Shown: piece after piece, positions 8,562 through 19,219 of the stretch
How the letters are laid out: every line of letters starts with the position of its first letter
Position numbering within the stretch: position 1 is the first letter of the stretch
Source of the DNA: Leeia aquatica
GTDB taxonomy: Bacteria; Pseudomonadota; Gammaproteobacteria; Burkholderiales; Leeiaceae
NCBI RefSeq assembly: GCF_012641365.1
Contig: NZ_JABAIM010000002.1
Span: forward strand, 372,001 to 436,000
DNA: 64,000 nt
Reading direction: 5' to 3'
Position numbers and translations under genes: made by a program
Notes under the pieces: model-generated
Told to the model about the DNA's origin: nothing
Database searches by the model: none
The model's input: only the letters and a program-made list of their open reading frames with translations

Positions 8562-9992
8562 TCAGCCGTGCAGTGCCCGCTTGTCCACAGCCAGTGCGGC
8601 TTCGTGGAATACTTCGGACAGCGACGGGTGGGCATGGACGATACGGGCAATGTCTTCCGAGGCGGCGCTGAATTCCATCGCCATCACCGCTTCGGCCACC
8701 ATTTCAGAGGCAAACGGGCCGATGATGTGGACACCCAGCACGCGGTCGGTCTTGGCATCGGCCAGCACCTTGACGAAACCATCGGCGTGGCCGAGGCCCA
8801 GCGCGCGGCCATTGGCACCAAAAGTGGAACGACCGGCCTTGTACTCGACGCCTTCGGCTTTCAGTTGTTGCTCGGTCTTGCCGACCCAGGCAATTTCCGG
8901 GTTGGTGTAGATCACCCACGGGATGGTGTCGAAGTTGATATGGCCCTTCTGGCCAGCCAGCGTTTCGGCCAGCGCCACGCCTTCGTCCATCGCCTTGTGG
9001 GCCAGCATCGGGCCGCGCACCACGTCGCCAATGGCGTACACATTCGGCAGGTTGGTAGTCCAGTGGTCGTCGATCTCCACCTGGCCGCGCTCGTTCAGCT
9101 TGAGGCCCACCTCTTCTGCGCCCAGGCCCACGGTATTCGGCACGCGGCCCACGGCCACGATCAGCTTGTCGAATTCTGCCTTCTGCGCTTCGCCCTTGGC
9201 GTCGGTGTATTCCACGCTGACGCCCTTCTTGCCATTACTCACCTTGCCCAGCTTCACGCCGGTAGCGATCTGGATGCCCTGCTTGGCAAACAGCTTGGCG
9301 GCTTCCTTGGCCAGGGCTTCATCGGCGGCGCCGAGGAAGGTCGGCATCGCTTCCAGGATGGTGACTTCCGAGCCGAGGCGACGCCAGACGCTGCCCATTT
9401 CCAGGCCGATCACACCGGCGCCGATCACACCCAGACGCGCCGGGGTGCTGGCCAGGCTCAGCGCACCTTCGTTGTCGAGGATGTTGACGTTATCAACGGT
9501 AATCCCCGGAATCTGACGCGGGCTGGAGCCGGTGGCGATAATCACGCGGGTGGCACTCACCACCTCCACCTTGTCACCGTCCTTCACCTCGACTTGCCAC
9601 AACTCGCCCTCGTGCTTGAGCAGGCGGCCGGTACCCAGCAGGCTGGTGACCTTGTTCTTCTTGAACAGGAAGGACACCCCTGCCGTGAGCTTGTCGACGA
9701 TCTTGTCCTTGCGGGCGATCATCTTCGGCACGTCCATCTTGGCACCGTCCACGGTAATGCCGTGATCGGCAAAGTCGTGTTGCAGCTGGGCGTAGTTTTC
9801 CGAGGATTGCAGCAGCGCCTTGGAGGGGATGCAGCCCACGTTCAGGCAAGTACCGCCCAGGCTGGGCTTGCCTGCCTTGTTTTTCCAGGCGTCGATGCAG
9901 GCGACGTTGAAGCCGAGCTGGGCAGCCCGGATGGCGGCAATGTAGCCGCCGGGGCCGCCGCCGATCACGACGATATCGAAGTTGTTTGCCAT
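8562..9992 (-). CDS. lpdA: dihydrolipoamide dehydrogenase (E3)
   Basis: A 476-residue flavoprotein that reoxidises the lipoyl group of the 2-oxoglutarate dehydrogenase complex, passing electrons to NAD+. Seen: FAD-binding GGGPGGY (residues 11-17), redox-active disulphide GGTCLNVGC (C49 and C54), a second dinucleotide fold [13 protein letters not shown], and the C-terminal HAHPSLSE motif with the catalytic His-Glu. Its place between sucB and sucC indicates an E3 dedicated to this complex; another lpd may serve pyruvate dehydrogenase elsewhere. Confidence 0.97.
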   Translation of the reverse strand: MANNFDIVVIGGGPGGYIAAIRAAQLGFNVACIDAWKNKAGKPSLGGTCLNVGCIPSKALLQSSENYAQLQHDFADHGITVDGAKMDVPKMIARKDKIVDKLTAGVSFLFKKNKVTSLLGTGRLLKHEGELWQVEVKDGDKVEVVSATRVIIATGSSPRQIPGITVDNVNILDNEGALSLASTPARLGVIGAGVIGLEMGSVWRRLGSEVTILEAMPTFLGAADEALAKEAAKLFAKQGIQIATGVKLGKVSNGKKGVSVEYTDAKGEAQKAEFDKLIVAVGRVPNTVGLGAEEVGLKLNERGQVEIDDHWTTNLPNVYAIGDVVRGPMLAHKAMDEGVALAETLAGQKGHINFDTIPWVIYTNPEIAWVGKTEQQLKAEGVEYKAGRSTFGANGRALGLGHADGFVKVLADAKTDRVLGVHIIGPFASEMVAEAVMAMEFSAASEDIARIVHAHPSLSEVFHEAALAVDKRALHG

Positions 9993-10054
9993 TTTCAGGT
10001 CTCGTTGGTTACAGGCAGCAGGTTCGGGGGGCTGCCTTGGTCTTCCACCATCCA

Positions 10055-10074
10055 GCCGGGGGCGTGCCCCCGGC
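10055..10074 (-). other. intercistronic hairpin sucB/lpdA
   Basis: GCCGGGGGC (10055-10063) and GCCCCCGGC (10066-10074) form a perfect 9-bp arm pair with only GT between them, in the 89-base gap between sucB and lpdA. No U tract follows in either direction. Confidence 0.6.
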
Positions 10075-10081
10075 GCTGTAC

Positions 10082-11263
10082 TTACAGGTCCAGCAGCAGG
10101 CGGGCCGGGTCTTCCAGCACATCCTTCATCGCCACCAGCGACAGCACGGCTTCGCGGCCATCAATGATACGGTGGTCGTATGACAGCGCGAGGTACATCA
10201 TCGGGCGCACTACCACCTGGCCATTTTCCACCACCGCACGCTCCTTGGTGGCGTGCATGCCGAGGATGGCGGATTGCGGCGGGTTGATGATCGGGGTGGA
10301 CATCATCGAGCCGAAGGTGCCGCCGTTGGACACGGTGAAGGTGCCGCCTTGCAGCTCTTCCACACCCAGCTTGCCTTCCTGGGCGCGCTTGCCGAAGTCG
10401 GCAATCTTCTTCTCGATGTCGGCCAGGCTCAGCTGGTCGCAATCACGCAGCACCGGCACCACCAGACCGCGCGGGCTGCTCACCGCCACGCCAATGTCGA
10501 AGTAGCCGTGGTAGACGATGTCGGTACCGTCCACCGAGGCGTTGACGATCGGGAACTTCTTCAGCGCATGCACCGCTGCCTTGACGAAGAAGGACATGAA
10601 GCCCAGCTTCACGCCGTGGTCCTTCTCGAACTTGTCCTTGTACTTGTTGCGCAGGTCCATCACCGGCTTCATGTTCAGCTCATTGAAGGTGGTGAGGATG
10701 GCGGCGGTGGATTGCGACTGCACCAGACGCTCGGCCACGCGCTGACGCAGGCGGGACATCGGCACACGCTGTTCCGGACGGCCGGACAGGTCGGCAATCA
10801 CAGCCGGGGCTGCAGGCGCAGCCGCTGCAGCGGGCTTGGCGGCAGCGGCCTGCACGTCTTCCTTCAGCACACGGCCACCGCGACCGGAGCCTTGTACGTT
10901 ATCCAGGTTCACGCCGGTTTCTGCGGCCAGCTTCTTGGCGGACGGCATGGCGGCAGCGGTGCTGGCGGCGGCTGGCGCAGCTGCTGGTGCAGCAGCGGCG
11001 GCCGGGGCGGCTTCTCCTTGCACGGCAGCGGTGTCGATCTGGGCAATCACTTCCTGGCTGCCACACACCGAGCCATCACCCTTGATGATCTTGACCAGCT
11101 TGCCGGCCTGCGGTGCAGGCAGTTCCAGCACCACCTTGTCGGTTTCCACGTCGATCAGGTTTTCGTCACGGGCGACAAACTCGCCTTCTTTCTTGTGCCA
11201 GGCCAGCAGGGTGGCTTCAGACACGGACTCCGGCAGTTGCGGCACTTTTACATCGATGATCAT
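10082..11263 (-). CDS. sucB: 2-oxoglutarate dehydrogenase E2, dihydrolipoyl succinyltransferase
   Basis: 393 residues from the ATG at 11263. The N-terminal lipoyl domain carries the lipoylated lysine in VETDKVV (K43). It is followed by an Ala/Pro-rich linker, a peripheral-subunit-binding domain ([26 protein letters not shown]), a second linker, and the catalytic domain ending [13 protein letters not shown] with the active-site His and Asp. AAGGA lies 8 bases before this ATG, whereas the ATG at 11272 abuts it, so 11263 is preferred. It forms the core of the sucA/sucB/lpdA complex. Confidence 0.97.
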   Translation of the reverse strand: MIIDVKVPQLPESVSEATLLAWHKKEGEFVARDENLIDVETDKVVLELPAPQAGKLVKIIKGDGSVCGSQEVIAQIDTAAVQGEAAPAAAAAPAAAPAAASTAAAMPSAKKLAAETGVNLDNVQGSGRGGRVLKEDVQAAAAKPAAAAAPAAPAVIADLSGRPEQRVPMSRLRQRVAERLVQSQSTAAILTTFNELNMKPVMDLRNKYKDKFEKDHGVKLGFMSFFVKAAVHALKKFPIVNASVDGTDIVYHGYFDIGVAVSSPRGLVVPVLRDCDQLSLADIEKKIADFGKRAQEGKLGVEELQGGTFTVSNGGTFGSMMSTPIINPPQSAILGMHATKERAVVENGQVVVRPMMYLALSYDHRIIDGREAVLSLVAMKDVLEDPARLLLDL

Positions 11264-11291
11264 GGGATGCATCCTTCTTTCAAAAGTGGAC

Positions 11292-11314
11292 AAGGGTGGC
11301 GTACCGCCACCCTT
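11292..11314 (-). other. intercistronic hairpin sucA/sucB
   Basis: AAGGGTGGCG (11292-11301) pairs perfectly with CGCCACCCTT (11305-11314) around a 3-base loop, in the 61-base gap after the sucA stop. It lies about 28 bases upstream of the sucB start and could affect coupling between the two cistrons. Confidence 0.6.
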
Positions 11315-11324
11315 CACCCGAACG

Positions 11325-14156
11325 TTATTTACCCAGCGTCATGGCCGCGTCGAGGAAGGCCTTCAGCTGTGCAGTATGCTTGCTCATATAGCCCACGGCA
11401 GGCGAAGCGGAGGAGTCGCGGCCGGCGTAAGACAAGGTCTGACGCGGCGACATGCAGGCTTCCAGCCGGTGACGAATCTGGTGCCAGGCGCCCTGGTTGC
11501 GCGGTTCTTCCTGCACCCACACCAGCTCCTTGGCGGCGCTGTACTGCGCCAGCTCGGCACGCAGCGCTTCGGTCGGGAACGGGTAGAGCTGCTCGACACG
11601 CACGATGGCGATGTCCTTGACGTTGCGCTCCTTGCGGGCGTTGACCAGGTCGTAATACACCTGCCCGGAGCACACCACCACGCGCTTCACCTTCTTGGCA
11701 TCCAGACCGCCCTGGTCGCCGATCACGGTGTGGAATTCACCCTTGCTCAGCTGTTCGATCGGGGTCATGGCGTCCTTGTAGCGCAGCAGGCGCTTGGACA
11801 GCATGATCACCAGCGGCTTGCGGTACGGACGCAGCATCTGGCGACGCAACAGGTGGAACATCTGCCCGGCTTCGGACGGCATGATGACCTGGATATTGTG
11901 CTCGGCGCACAGCTGCAGGTAACGCTCGACACGGGCGGAGGAGTGCTCCGGGCCCTGACCATCGTAGCCGTGCGGCAGGATCATGGTCAGGCCGCACAGA
12001 CGGCCCCACTTGGTTTCGCCGGAGGTAATGAACTGGTCGATCACCACTTGCGCGCCGTTGGCAAAATCGCCGAACTGCGCTTCCCAGATCACCAGCTCAT
12101 CCGGTGCCGAGCAGGCATAGCCATATTCAAAGGCCAGTACCGCTTCTTCGTTGAGGATGGAGTCGATCACCAGGAAGTGTTTCTGGTTCTCGGAGAGATT
12201 ACGCAGCGGCACATAGCTGCCGGTATCCCACTTCTCGCGGTTCTGGTCATGCACCACGGCATGGCGGTGGCTGAAGGTGCCACGACCCGAGTCTTCACCG
12301 GACAGGCGCACGCCATAGCCGGATTCCAGCAGCGAGGCATAGGCCAGCGTTTCAGCCATGCCCCAGTCCACCGGCAGCTCGCCGTTGACCATTGCCTTGC
12401 GGTCGTTCAGCAGCTTCTCGACGGTACGGTGCAGCTTGAAGCCTTCCGGCATGCGGGTCAGCTTCTCGGTCAGGCGCTTGAGGTCTGCCGCGGGCACCGT
12501 GGTGTCGGTCGGGTGCGCCCAGTGGGTACCGAAGTATTGCGAGAAGTCGATGGCAAACGCGCGCTGGAAACCGGTGAGCGAGGTCTGCTCGACATGCTCG
12601 CCCTTGTCCAGCGCAGCGCGGTAGGCGGCGATCAGCGCGTCGCCCTCGTCTGCTGCAATCACCCCCTCGGCCGCCAGCTTGTCGGCAAACAGCTTGCGGG
12701 TGCCGGGGTGCTTGGAGATCTTCTTGTACATCATCGGCTGGGTCAGATACGGGTCGTCCGACTCGTTGTGACCGTGGCGGCGGAAGCACACCAGATCAAT
12801 CACCACGTCCTTGCCGAAGGCGGCGCGGTATTCCAGCGCAGCCTGGGTGACCAGCACCACCGCTTCTGGATCGTCAGCATTCACGTGGAACACCGGGGCT
12901 TCGATCATCTTGGCGATGTCGGTGCAATACAGCGTGGAGCGGGTATCGCGGGTGTCCGAGGTGGTAAAGCCCACCTGGTTGTTGATGACGATGTGTACCG
13001 TGCCACCGGTGCCATAGCCCCGGGTTTGCGACAGGTTGAAGGTACCCTGGTTGGTGCCAAGGCCGATGAAGGCGGAGTCACCATGCAGCAGCACCGGTAA
13101 CACCTGTGCGCCGGTCCGGTCGCCACGGCGTTGCTGGCGGGCCCGCACCGAGCCTTCCACCACCGGGTTGACGATTTCCAGGTGCGAGGGGTTGAACGCC
13201 AGCGACAGGTGGATCGGGCCGCCCGGGGTCGGAATGTCGGCCGAGAAGCCCATGTGGTACTTCACGTCACCTGACGGCAGCTCGGTGGTCGGGCGACCTT
13301 CAAATTCGGAGAACAGGTCCTTCGGCGCTTTGCCGAGGGTATTGACCAGCACGTTCAGGCGGCCACGGTGGGCCATGCCGATCACCATTTCCTGCACGCC
13401 ACGGCTGCCTGCGCCCTGGATCAGTTCATCCAGTGAGGCAATCAGCGATTCGCCGCCTTCCAGCGAGAAGCGCTTTTGGCCTACGTACTTGGTATGCAGG
13501 TACTTTTCCAGCGTTTCGGCAGCGGTAATCTGCTTGAGGATGCGGCGGCGCTGCTCAGCGCCGAAACGCGGGGTGGAAGCGCGCGACTCGAACCACTCCT
13601 GCACCCATTTTTTGCGGGCGCTGTCGGTGATGTGCATGTATTCGAGGCCGACGCTGCCGGTATAGGTCTGGCGCAGCTTGCCGAGAATGTCGGACAGCTT
13701 GGCCTGGGTGTGCCCCATCAGCGAGCCGCCGTGGAAGGTCAGGTTCAGGTCTGCGTCGGACAGGCCGTGGTGCGACAGCTCCAGCTCCTTGATCCGCTCG
13801 CGGTCAAAGCGCTGCAGCGGGTCCAGCTTGGCATGGCGGCTGCCGAGGATACGATAGGCTGAGATCAGGCGCAGCACCTGCAGTTGCTTTTCCGAGGCAG
13901 CCGGATCGGCACTGCCGCTGGCGACACGCGGGCGTTTGACCAGCTCGACGAAGGACTGTTGCACCGGGGCATGCGCCACATCACGCTCGCCCGGCTGGTG
14001 GCGTTGCCAGCCATCGAACAGGCCGCGCCAGTGGTCATCGACACTGTCCGGGTCTGCCAGGTATTGCTCGTACAGCTCTTCCACGAACGGCGCATTGCTG
14101 CCGAACAGGTGGGAACTGTCCCAGTGGTGTTGCATCTCGTTTGACATCGTATCCAT
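11325..14156 (-). CDS. sucA: 2-oxoglutarate dehydrogenase E1
   Basis: A thiamine-diphosphate-dependent dehydrogenase of 943 residues, the usual length. It decarboxylates 2-oxoglutarate and succinylates the E2 lipoyl group. Seen: N-terminal E2-binding segment ([23 protein letters not shown]), [21 protein letters not shown], the ThDP-binding [16 protein letters not shown] region, and C-terminal [21 protein letters not shown]. Start codons GTG 14159, ATG 14156 and ATG 14147 are all possible because no clear ribosome site is visible; 14156 is a choice, not a proof. Confidence 0.97.
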   Translation of the reverse strand: MDTMSNEMQHHWDSSHLFGSNAPFVEELYEQYLADPDSVDDHWRGLFDGWQRHQPGERDVAHAPVQQSFVELVKRPRVASGSADPAASEKQLQVLRLISAYRILGSRHAKLDPLQRFDRERIKELELSHHGLSDADLNLTFHGGSLMGHTQAKLSDILGKLRQTYTGSVGLEYMHITDSARKKWVQEWFESRASTPRFGAEQRRRILKQITAAETLEKYLHTKYVGQKRFSLEGGESLIASLDELIQGAGSRGVQEMVIGMAHRGRLNVLVNTLGKAPKDLFSEFEGRPTTELPSGDVKYHMGFSADIPTPGGPIHLSLAFNPSHLEIVNPVVEGSVRARQQRRGDRTGAQVLPVLLHGDSAFIGLGTNQGTFNLSQTRGYGTGGTVHIVINNQVGFTTSDTRDTRSTLYCTDIAKMIEAPVFHVNADDPEAVVLVTQAALEYRAAFGKDVVIDLVCFRRHGHNESDDPYLTQPMMYKKISKHPGTRKLFADKLAAEGVIAADEGDALIAAYRAALDKGEHVEQTSLTGFQRAFAIDFSQYFGTHWAHPTDTTVPAADLKRLTEKLTRMPEGFKLHRTVEKLLNDRKAMVNGELPVDWGMAETLAYASLLESGYGVRLSGEDSGRGTFSHRHAVVHDQNREKWDTGSYVPLRNLSENQKHFLVIDSILNEEAVLAFEYGYACSAPDELVIWEAQFGDFANGAQVVIDQFITSGETKWGRLCGLTMILPHGYDGQGPEHSSARVERYLQLCAEHNIQVIMPSEAGQMFHLLRRQMLRPYRKPLVIMLSKRLLRYKDAMTPIEQLSKGEFHTVIGDQGGLDAKKVKRVVVCSGQVYYDLVNARKERNVKDIAIVRVEQLYPFPTEALRAELAQYSAAKELVWVQEEPRNQGAWHQIRHRLEACMSPRQTLSYAGRDSSASPAVGYMSKHTAQLKAFLDAAMTLGK

Positions 14157-14200
14157 CACTTGAGGTCAGGGGGTTACCGCCGCCGGCGCGCCAGTGGCAA

Positions 14201-14228
14201 GGCGGCGCTTCCTTGCGAAAGCGCCGCC
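14201..14228 (-). other. intercistronic hairpin gltA/sucA
   Basis: GGCGGCGCTT (14201-14210) pairs perfectly with AAGCGCCGCC (14219-14228) around an 8-base loop, just after the gltA stop and upstream of sucA. No U tract follows. Confidence 0.6.
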
Positions 14229-14235
14229 TGCTGCA

Positions 14236-15525
14236 TCAACGCTGGTCCAGCGACACGTAGTCACGTCGCGCTGCGCCGGTGTACAGCTGGCGCGGGCGAC
14301 CAATCTTCAGGCCCGGATCGGCAATCATTTCGGCCCAGTGCGAGATCCAGCCGACGGTGCGCGACAGCGCAAAGATCGGGGTGAACATGGACACCGGGAT
14401 ACCCAGTGCCGCCAGCACGATGCCGGAGTAGTAATCGACGTTCGGGTACAGCTTTTTGCTGATGAAGTACTCGTCTTCCAGCGCCAGTTTTTCCAGCGCC
14501 ATGGCCAGCTTGAACAACTTGTGGTCGTGCAGGCCGAGTTCGTTCAGCACTTCGTAGCAGGTTTCGCGCATGATCTTGGCGCGCGGGTCCATATTCTTGT
14601 ACACGCGGTGGCCAAAGCCCATCAGCTTGAAGCCGTCGTTCTTGTCCTTGGCGCGGGCGATGAATTCCGGAATGCGGGCTTCGTCGCCGATTTCGTTCAG
14701 CATCTTCAGCACGGCCTCGTTGGCACCACCGTGTGCCGGGCCCCACAGGCAGGCGATACCGGCAGCAATGCAAGCAAACGGGTTGGCACCGGAGGAGCCG
14801 GACAGGCGCACAGTGGAGGTGGAAGCGTTCTGCTCATGGTCGGCATGCAGCGTGAAAATGCGGTCCATGGCACGGGCGGCCACCGGGTTCACCTTATATT
14901 CGGCCACCGGGGTGGAGAACATCATGTGCAGGAAGTTCTCGGCGTAGGTCAGGCCGGCCTTCGGATAGGAGAACGGCAGGCCCTTGTTGTAGCGGTAGGC
15001 TTGCGCGGCAATGGTCGGCAGCTTGGCGATCAGGCGGAAGGCCGAAATCTCGCGGTGGCGCTCGTCATTGATGTCCAGCGAATCGTGGTAGAAGGCGGAC
15101 AGTGCGCCCACCACACCCACCATCACGGCCATCGGGTGCGCATCACGACGGAAGCCCTTGAAGAAGGACATGATCTGGTCGTGCAGCATGTTGTGGCGCA
15201 TCACCAGATGGTCGAACTCCTGCTTCTGCGCTGCGGTCGGCAGTTCGCCGTTCAGCAGCAGGTAGCAGACTTCGAGGTAGTCGCTCTTCTCGGCCAGTTG
15301 CTCGATCGGGTAGCCACGGTAGTACAGCAGGCCCTGGTCACCGTCGATGAAGGTGATCTTGGACTCGCAGCTGGCGGTGGCCAGGAAGCCGGGATCGTAG
15401 GTAAACATGCCGGTCTTGCCCAGCGTGCGGATATCCACCACGTCCGGACCCAAGGTGCCTTTGAGGACCGGCAGGTCGATGCTCTGACCGTCGCCGTAAT
15501 TCAGTTTCACACTGCCGTTTTCCAT
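14236..15525 (-). CDS. gltA: citrate synthase, type II
   Basis: A 429-residue citrate synthase, which condenses acetyl-CoA with oxaloacetate. The catalytic regions [24 protein letters not shown] and [15 protein letters not shown] are intact. Length and sequence match the hexameric, NADH-sensitive type II enzymes of Gram-negative bacteria. The ATG at 15525 has GGAG 6 bases upstream and gives the usual N-terminus ([13 protein letters not shown]). The 179-base gap to sdhE is the largest inside the TCA cluster and could hold a separate promoter. Confidence 0.97.
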   Translation of the reverse strand: MENGSVKLNYGDGQSIDLPVLKGTLGPDVVDIRTLGKTGMFTYDPGFLATASCESKITFIDGDQGLLYYRGYPIEQLAEKSDYLEVCYLLLNGELPTAAQKQEFDHLVMRHNMLHDQIMSFFKGFRRDAHPMAVMVGVVGALSAFYHDSLDINDERHREISAFRLIAKLPTIAAQAYRYNKGLPFSYPKAGLTYAENFLHMMFSTPVAEYKVNPVAARAMDRIFTLHADHEQNASTSTVRLSGSSGANPFACIAAGIACLWGPAHGGANEAVLKMLNEIGDEARIPEFIARAKDKNDGFKLMGFGHRVYKNMDPRAKIMRETCYEVLNELGLHDHKLFKLAMALEKLALEDEYFISKKLYPNVDYYSGIVLAALGIPVSMFTPIFALSRTVGWISHWAEMIADPGLKIGRPRQLYTGAARRDYVSLDQR

Positions 15526-15665
15526 GTTCTGCTCCACTGGGACGCTCGACCGGACCACTTCGCCCGGTGAACGAGGTTATCGACTGTTCGGGTAGCCCCG
15601 TTTTGTTGTAGTGTGTCTGCCGGTAGTCCGTTTTTGCCGGGCTGCCGGTATCTCTCCGTCCGTCC

Positions 15666-15685
15666 CCCCGGTCGATCAGCCGGGG
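15666..15685 (-). other. hairpin in the sdhE/gltA gap
   Basis: CCCCGG (15666-15671) and CCGGGG (15680-15685) form a 6-bp stem about 20 bases after the sdhE stop. It is shorter than the other intercistronic hairpins and has no U tract. The rest of the 179-base gap shows no recognised element. Confidence 0.45.
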
Positions 15686-15704
15686 CTTGCTGCGGTTGCT
15701 GCGT

Positions 15705-15938
15705 TCAGGCGTTGCGCAACCGTTCGATGACCGGCAGCCAATGTTCCACATCGGTGTCGGCCCGGCGATTGACCATGTCCAGCAAATCATTGTCGGGCAG
15801 CAGCAGGATCTCCTGATAGGCCATCTGCTGCTCGGCGGGCAGGGTATGCCACTGCTGGGCGAGGAAGCGGTCCAGGATCAGGTCCAGTTCCAGCAGCCCG
15901 CGGCGTGAACGCCAGCGTATACGGTCAAAATCGCTCAT
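15705..15938 (-). CDS. sdhE: succinate dehydrogenase assembly factor 2 (SdhE)
   Basis: A 77-residue acidic protein of the SdhE / YgfY / Sdh5 family, which promotes covalent attachment of FAD to SdhA. The RRGLLELDLILDRF stretch contains the conserved RGxxE motif of the family. The start at 15938 (MSDFDRIRWRSRRG) gives the normal family length; longer in-frame versions add unrelated residues. It sits between sdhB and gltA, the usual position in beta-proteobacteria. Confidence 0.95.
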   Translation of the reverse strand: MSDFDRIRWRSRRGLLELDLILDRFLAQQWHTLPAEQQMAYQEILLLPDNDLLDMVNRRADTDVEHWLPVIERLRNA

Positions 15939-15998
15939 CTGTGCTTCTTTATGGATGGCAAGTCGGGTTTGTGCCAGTGGCCTTGCGGCCACCGGGCA

Positions 15999-16709
15999 TC
16001 AGACCGCGCGCTTGACCATCATTTCCTTGATCTTGCCGATGGCGAAGGTCGGGTTCAGCTCCTTCGGACAGACATCGACACAGTTCATGATGGTGTGGCA
16101 ACGGAACAGGCGGTACGGGTCTTCCAGATTGTCCAGACGCTCGTTACCAGCCTGATCGCGGCTGTCGGCCAGGAAGCGGTAAGCGGCCAGCAGGCCCGCC
16201 GGGCCGACAAACTTGTCCGGGTTCCACCAGAACGACGGGCAGGAGGTGGAGCAGCAGGCGCACAGAATGCATTCGTACAGGCCGTTCAGCTTGTCGCGCT
16301 CTTCCGGCGATTGCAGACGCTCTTTCTCCGGCACCGGATCGTTGTTGATCAGGTAAGGCTTGATCGAGTTGTACTGCTTGAAGAACTGGGTCATGTCCAC
16401 GATCAGGTCGCGGATCACCGGCAGCCCCGGCAGCGGGCGCAGCTCGATCGGTTGCTTCAGCGTGTCCACATCGGTAATACAGGCCAGCCCGTTGCGACCG
16501 TTGATGTTCATCGCGTCGGAGCCACACACGCCTTCACGGCAGGAACGGCGGAAGCTCAGGGTATCGTCCTGAATCTTCAGCTTGACGATGGCGTCGAGCA
16601 GTTTCTTCTCGATCTCGTCCAGCTCAACCGTCATGTCCTGCATGTAGGGTTGCTGATCCTTGTCCGGATCGTAGCGGTAAATGCGAAATTGAATGGTGCG
16701 GGTAGTCAT
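15999..16709 (-). CDS. sdhB: succinate dehydrogenase iron-sulfur subunit
   Basis: 236 residues. The N-terminal ferredoxin domain carries the [2Fe-2S] cysteines in CREGVCGSDAMNINGRNGLAC. The C-terminal domain carries the [4Fe-4S] and [3Fe-4S] cysteines in CILCACCSTSCPSFWW and CVDVCPKELNP. It passes electrons from the SdhA flavin to quinone at the membrane. ATG 16709 is preferred over a GTG two codons upstream because it has the usual MTTRTIQFRIYRYDP start. It begins 12 bases after sdhA. Confidence 0.97.
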   Translation of the reverse strand: MTTRTIQFRIYRYDPDKDQQPYMQDMTVELDEIEKKLLDAIVKLKIQDDTLSFRRSCREGVCGSDAMNINGRNGLACITDVDTLKQPIELRPLPGLPVIRDLIVDMTQFFKQYNSIKPYLINNDPVPEKERLQSPEERDKLNGLYECILCACCSTSCPSFWWNPDKFVGPAGLLAAYRFLADSRDQAGNERLDNLEDPYRLFRCHTIMNCVDVCPKELNPTFAIGKIKEMMVKRAV

Positions 16710-16721
16710 CAGCACGCCCTT

Positions 16722-18497
16722 TTAGTAGGAACGGGTTTGCAGTTCGATGGTGTCAACGGTCAGCGGCTTCATGTTGACCGGCTTGTATTCCAGGCGGTTG
16801 CCATCACGGAACCACAGGGTGTGCTTCAGCCAGTTCGTGTCATCGCGACCATTCGGCGTTTCCGGCGTATCGGCCGCATCATCACGAACGTGGGCACCGC
16901 GCGATTCGGTACGCGCATTGGCCGAGATCATGGTGGACTTGGCCACTTCGATCAGGTTGTCCAGTTCCAGTGCTTCGATACGGGCGGTGTTGAACACCTT
17001 GGAGCTGTCGTGGATCTGGGTCTGCAGCACCATCTGCTCCACTTCCAGAATCTTCTCCACGCCTTCGGCCAACTTGTCCTTGAAGCGGAACACGCCGCAG
17101 TGGGCCTGCATGGTCTTTTGCATGGCGGCGCGGGCGTCGTTCACTTCCACGCCGTTCTTCTGGCTATTCAGCCGTTCAACGCGCGCCACGGCACGGTCGA
17201 TCTCGCTTTGCGGCAGCGGCGGCAGCGATTTCACTTCGCTACGCACGTAGTCGATCAGCGAGTTGCCTGCGCTCTTGCCGAACACCAGCAAGTCCAGCAG
17301 CGAGTTGGTGCCCAGACGGTTGGCACCGTGCACCGAGGCACAGGCCACTTCACCGGCGGCGTAGAAGCCCGGCACCACGGCACCGTTCACCACCACTTCG
17401 CCACGATAGTTGGTCGGCACGCCGCCCATCTGGTAATGGCAGGTCGGCACCACCGGGATCGGCGCCTTGATCGGGTCGACACCGGCAAACTTGATGGAGA
17501 TTTCACGGATGCCCGGCAGCTTGGACTTGATCACGTCCGGGTCCAGGTGGGTGATGTCCAGCAGCACATGGTCCTTGCCGGAGCCACAGCCACGGCCTTC
17601 GGTGATTTCGGTCACCATGGCGCGCGACACCACGTCACGCGAGGCCAGATCCTTGGCGGACGGCGCATAGCGCTCCATGAAGCGCTCACCGGCCGCATTA
17701 CGCAGAATGCCGCCTTCACCACGCACGCCTTCGGTAATCAGCACCCCGGCACCGGCCACGCCGGTCGGGTGGAATTGCCAGAACTCCATGTCTTCCAGCG
17801 GGATGCCGGCACGGGCCGCCATGCCGAGGCCGTCACCGGTATTGATGAAGGCGTTGGTCGAGCTCTGGAAGATGCGACCGGCACCGCCGGTGGCAAACAG
17901 GGTGGCCTTGGCCTGGAACACCACGATTTCCGAGGTTTCCATTTCCATGGCGATCACGCCCAGCACCTTGCCTTCGCTGTCGCGGATCATGTCCAGCGCC
18001 ATCCACTCCACGAAGAACTGGGCATTGGCGCGCACATTGCGCTGATACAGGGCATGCAGCATGGCGTGACCGGTACGGTCAGCCGCCGCACAGGCGCGGC
18101 GCACCGGGGCACCCTTGCCGAAATTGGAGATATGGCCGCCAAACGGGCGCTGATAGATGGTGCCGTCCGGGTTGCGGTCAAACGGCATGCCGAAGTGCTC
18201 CAGCTCCACCACCACCTTGGGTGCTTCGCGGCACATGAATTCAATGGCGTCCTGATCGCCCAGCCAGTCCGACCCCTTCACGGTGTCGTACATATGCCAG
18301 TGCCAGTGATCCGGCTCGGAGTTGCCCAGCGAGGCGGACACCCCGCCCTGCGCCGCCACAGTATGCGAGCGGGTGGGGAACACCTTGGACAGCACGGCCA
18401 CCTTCATCCCGGCTTCGGCCAGCTGCAGCGAGGCGCGCATGCCTGCGCCACCGGCGCCGACGATGACTGCATCAAATGTTCTTACCGGCAGGGCCAT
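16722..18497 (-). CDS. sdhA: succinate dehydrogenase flavoprotein subunit
   Basis: A 591-residue FAD protein that oxidises succinate to fumarate. The N-terminal FAD fold has GAGGAGMRASLQL. The histidine that binds FAD covalently lies in the PTRSHTVAAQGG motif, the HPTG motif is present, and the substrate-binding region (GANRLGTNSLLDLLVFG) is intact. The ATG directly follows the sdhD stop (TAAATG), implying translational coupling. FAD attachment should depend on the SdhE encoded downstream in the same operon. Confidence 0.98.
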   Translation of the reverse strand: MALPVRTFDAVIVGAGGAGMRASLQLAEAGMKVAVLSKVFPTRSHTVAAQGGVSASLGNSEPDHWHWHMYDTVKGSDWLGDQDAIEFMCREAPKVVVELEHFGMPFDRNPDGTIYQRPFGGHISNFGKGAPVRRACAAADRTGHAMLHALYQRNVRANAQFFVEWMALDMIRDSEGKVLGVIAMEMETSEIVVFQAKATLFATGGAGRIFQSSTNAFINTGDGLGMAARAGIPLEDMEFWQFHPTGVAGAGVLITEGVRGEGGILRNAAGERFMERYAPSAKDLASRDVVSRAMVTEITEGRGCGSGKDHVLLDITHLDPDVIKSKLPGIREISIKFAGVDPIKAPIPVVPTCHYQMGGVPTNYRGEVVVNGAVVPGFYAAGEVACASVHGANRLGTNSLLDLLVFGKSAGNSLIDYVRSEVKSLPPLPQSEIDRAVARVERLNSQKNGVEVNDARAAMQKTMQAHCGVFRFKDKLAEGVEKILEVEQMVLQTQIHDSSKVFNTARIEALELDNLIEVAKSTMISANARTESRGAHVRDDAADTPETPNGRDDTNWLKHTLWFRDGNRLEYKPVNMKPLTVDTIELQTRSY

Positions 18498-18845
18498 TTA
18501 TACACTCCACAGAATATTGATGCCGTACACCAGCGCGGCCACCAGCCACACCACGGTCAGTACATGCAGGGTCAGGCGCACGCCGACCGGTTTGACGTAA
18601 TCCATCCACAGGTCACGGATGCCCACCCAGGCGTGCAGCAGCAGCGCGATATAGGTCACCAGCGTGAACACCTTCACCGAGGTGTGGGCAAACAGGTTGC
18701 GCCAGCCCTCGTGGGTATGCGGAATCGACAGCAGCAACACCACCAGCGCGATGGTGTAGACGATCATCAGCACCGCAGTGGCGCGCTGCATGATCCAGTC
18801 ACGCAGGCCATAGTGTGCGCCCACCAGAATCTTGTCCTTGCTCAT
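18498..18845 (-). CDS. sdhD: succinate dehydrogenase membrane anchor subunit D
   Basis: A 115-residue protein with three hydrophobic helices; with SdhC it anchors the complex and contributes to haem b and quinone binding. The HAWVGIRDLWMDYVKP motif contains residues conserved near the quinone site in beta-proteobacterial SdhD. The start at 18845 overlaps the sdhC stop by 4 bases (ATGA), a coupled start; longer in-frame versions would run deep into sdhC. Confidence 0.93.
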   Translation of the reverse strand: MSKDKILVGAHYGLRDWIMQRATAVLMIVYTIALVVLLLSIPHTHEGWRNLFAHTSVKVFTLVTYIALLLHAWVGIRDLWMDYVKPVGVRLTLHVLTVVWLVAALVYGINILWSV

Positions 18846-19219
18846 GACAGCAACACTCCTCCCAACACGGCGGTCAGCACCAGGCTGATCACCAGCACCG
18901 CCTTGGCGGTCGTACGTGCGGTATGCAACTGGATGCCCTTGTGCAGGTCCAGCGCCAGAAAGCGGATACCGGCACACAGGTGATGCATGAACGCCCAGAT
19001 GAAGCCCAGCATCACCAGCTTGACCAGCGGATGGGTCAGGAACTGCTTACAGGAGGCATAGACTTCGGGGGAGCTGAGCGAGAGTTGCAGCAGGTAGAGC
19101 AGGAAGGGCAAACCGAGGAATAGGGCCACACCGCTGACGCGATGCAGGATCGACACCTTGCCCGGCCACGGTAGCCGGATCTTGGTCAGGTCGAGGTGCT
19201 TGGGACGCACTTTTTGCAT
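18842..19219 (-). CDS. sdhC: succinate dehydrogenase cytochrome b556 subunit
   Basis: A 125-residue protein with three transmembrane helices. The N-terminal RPKHLDLTKIRLPWPGKVSILHR and the HHLCAGIRFLALD motif (with the probable haem-ligand histidine) are typical of cytochrome b556. It is the first gene of the minus-strand TCA cluster. The 227-base gap upstream must hold the main sdh promoter; an AT-rich stretch near 19370-19380 (TAAAAT on the minus strand) is a possible -10, but no good -35 is seen. Confidence 0.95.
   Translation of the reverse strand: MQKVRPKHLDLTKIRLPWPGKVSILHRVSGVALFLGLPFLLYLLQLSLSSPEVYASCKQFLTHPLVKLVMLGFIWAFMHHLCAGIRFLALDLHKGIQLHTARTTAKAVLVISLVLTAVLGGVLLS

Noticed and set aside
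5940-10505. Very long plus-strand open frame covering sucD, sucC and lpdA
   Set aside because: It is the antisense of intact sucC/sucD/lpdA genes in a high-GC operon; the protein is His/Gln-rich without any family, and the sense genes are conserved.
10836-13100. Long plus-strand frame antisense to sucB and sucA
   Set aside because: Shadow of sucA/sucB created by biased third positions; no recognisable domain or ribosome site.
15951-18983. 1010-codon plus-strand frame over the sdh genes
   Set aside because: Antisense of sdhB, sdhA and sdhD, which have intact catalytic motifs; composition is typical of a shadow frame.
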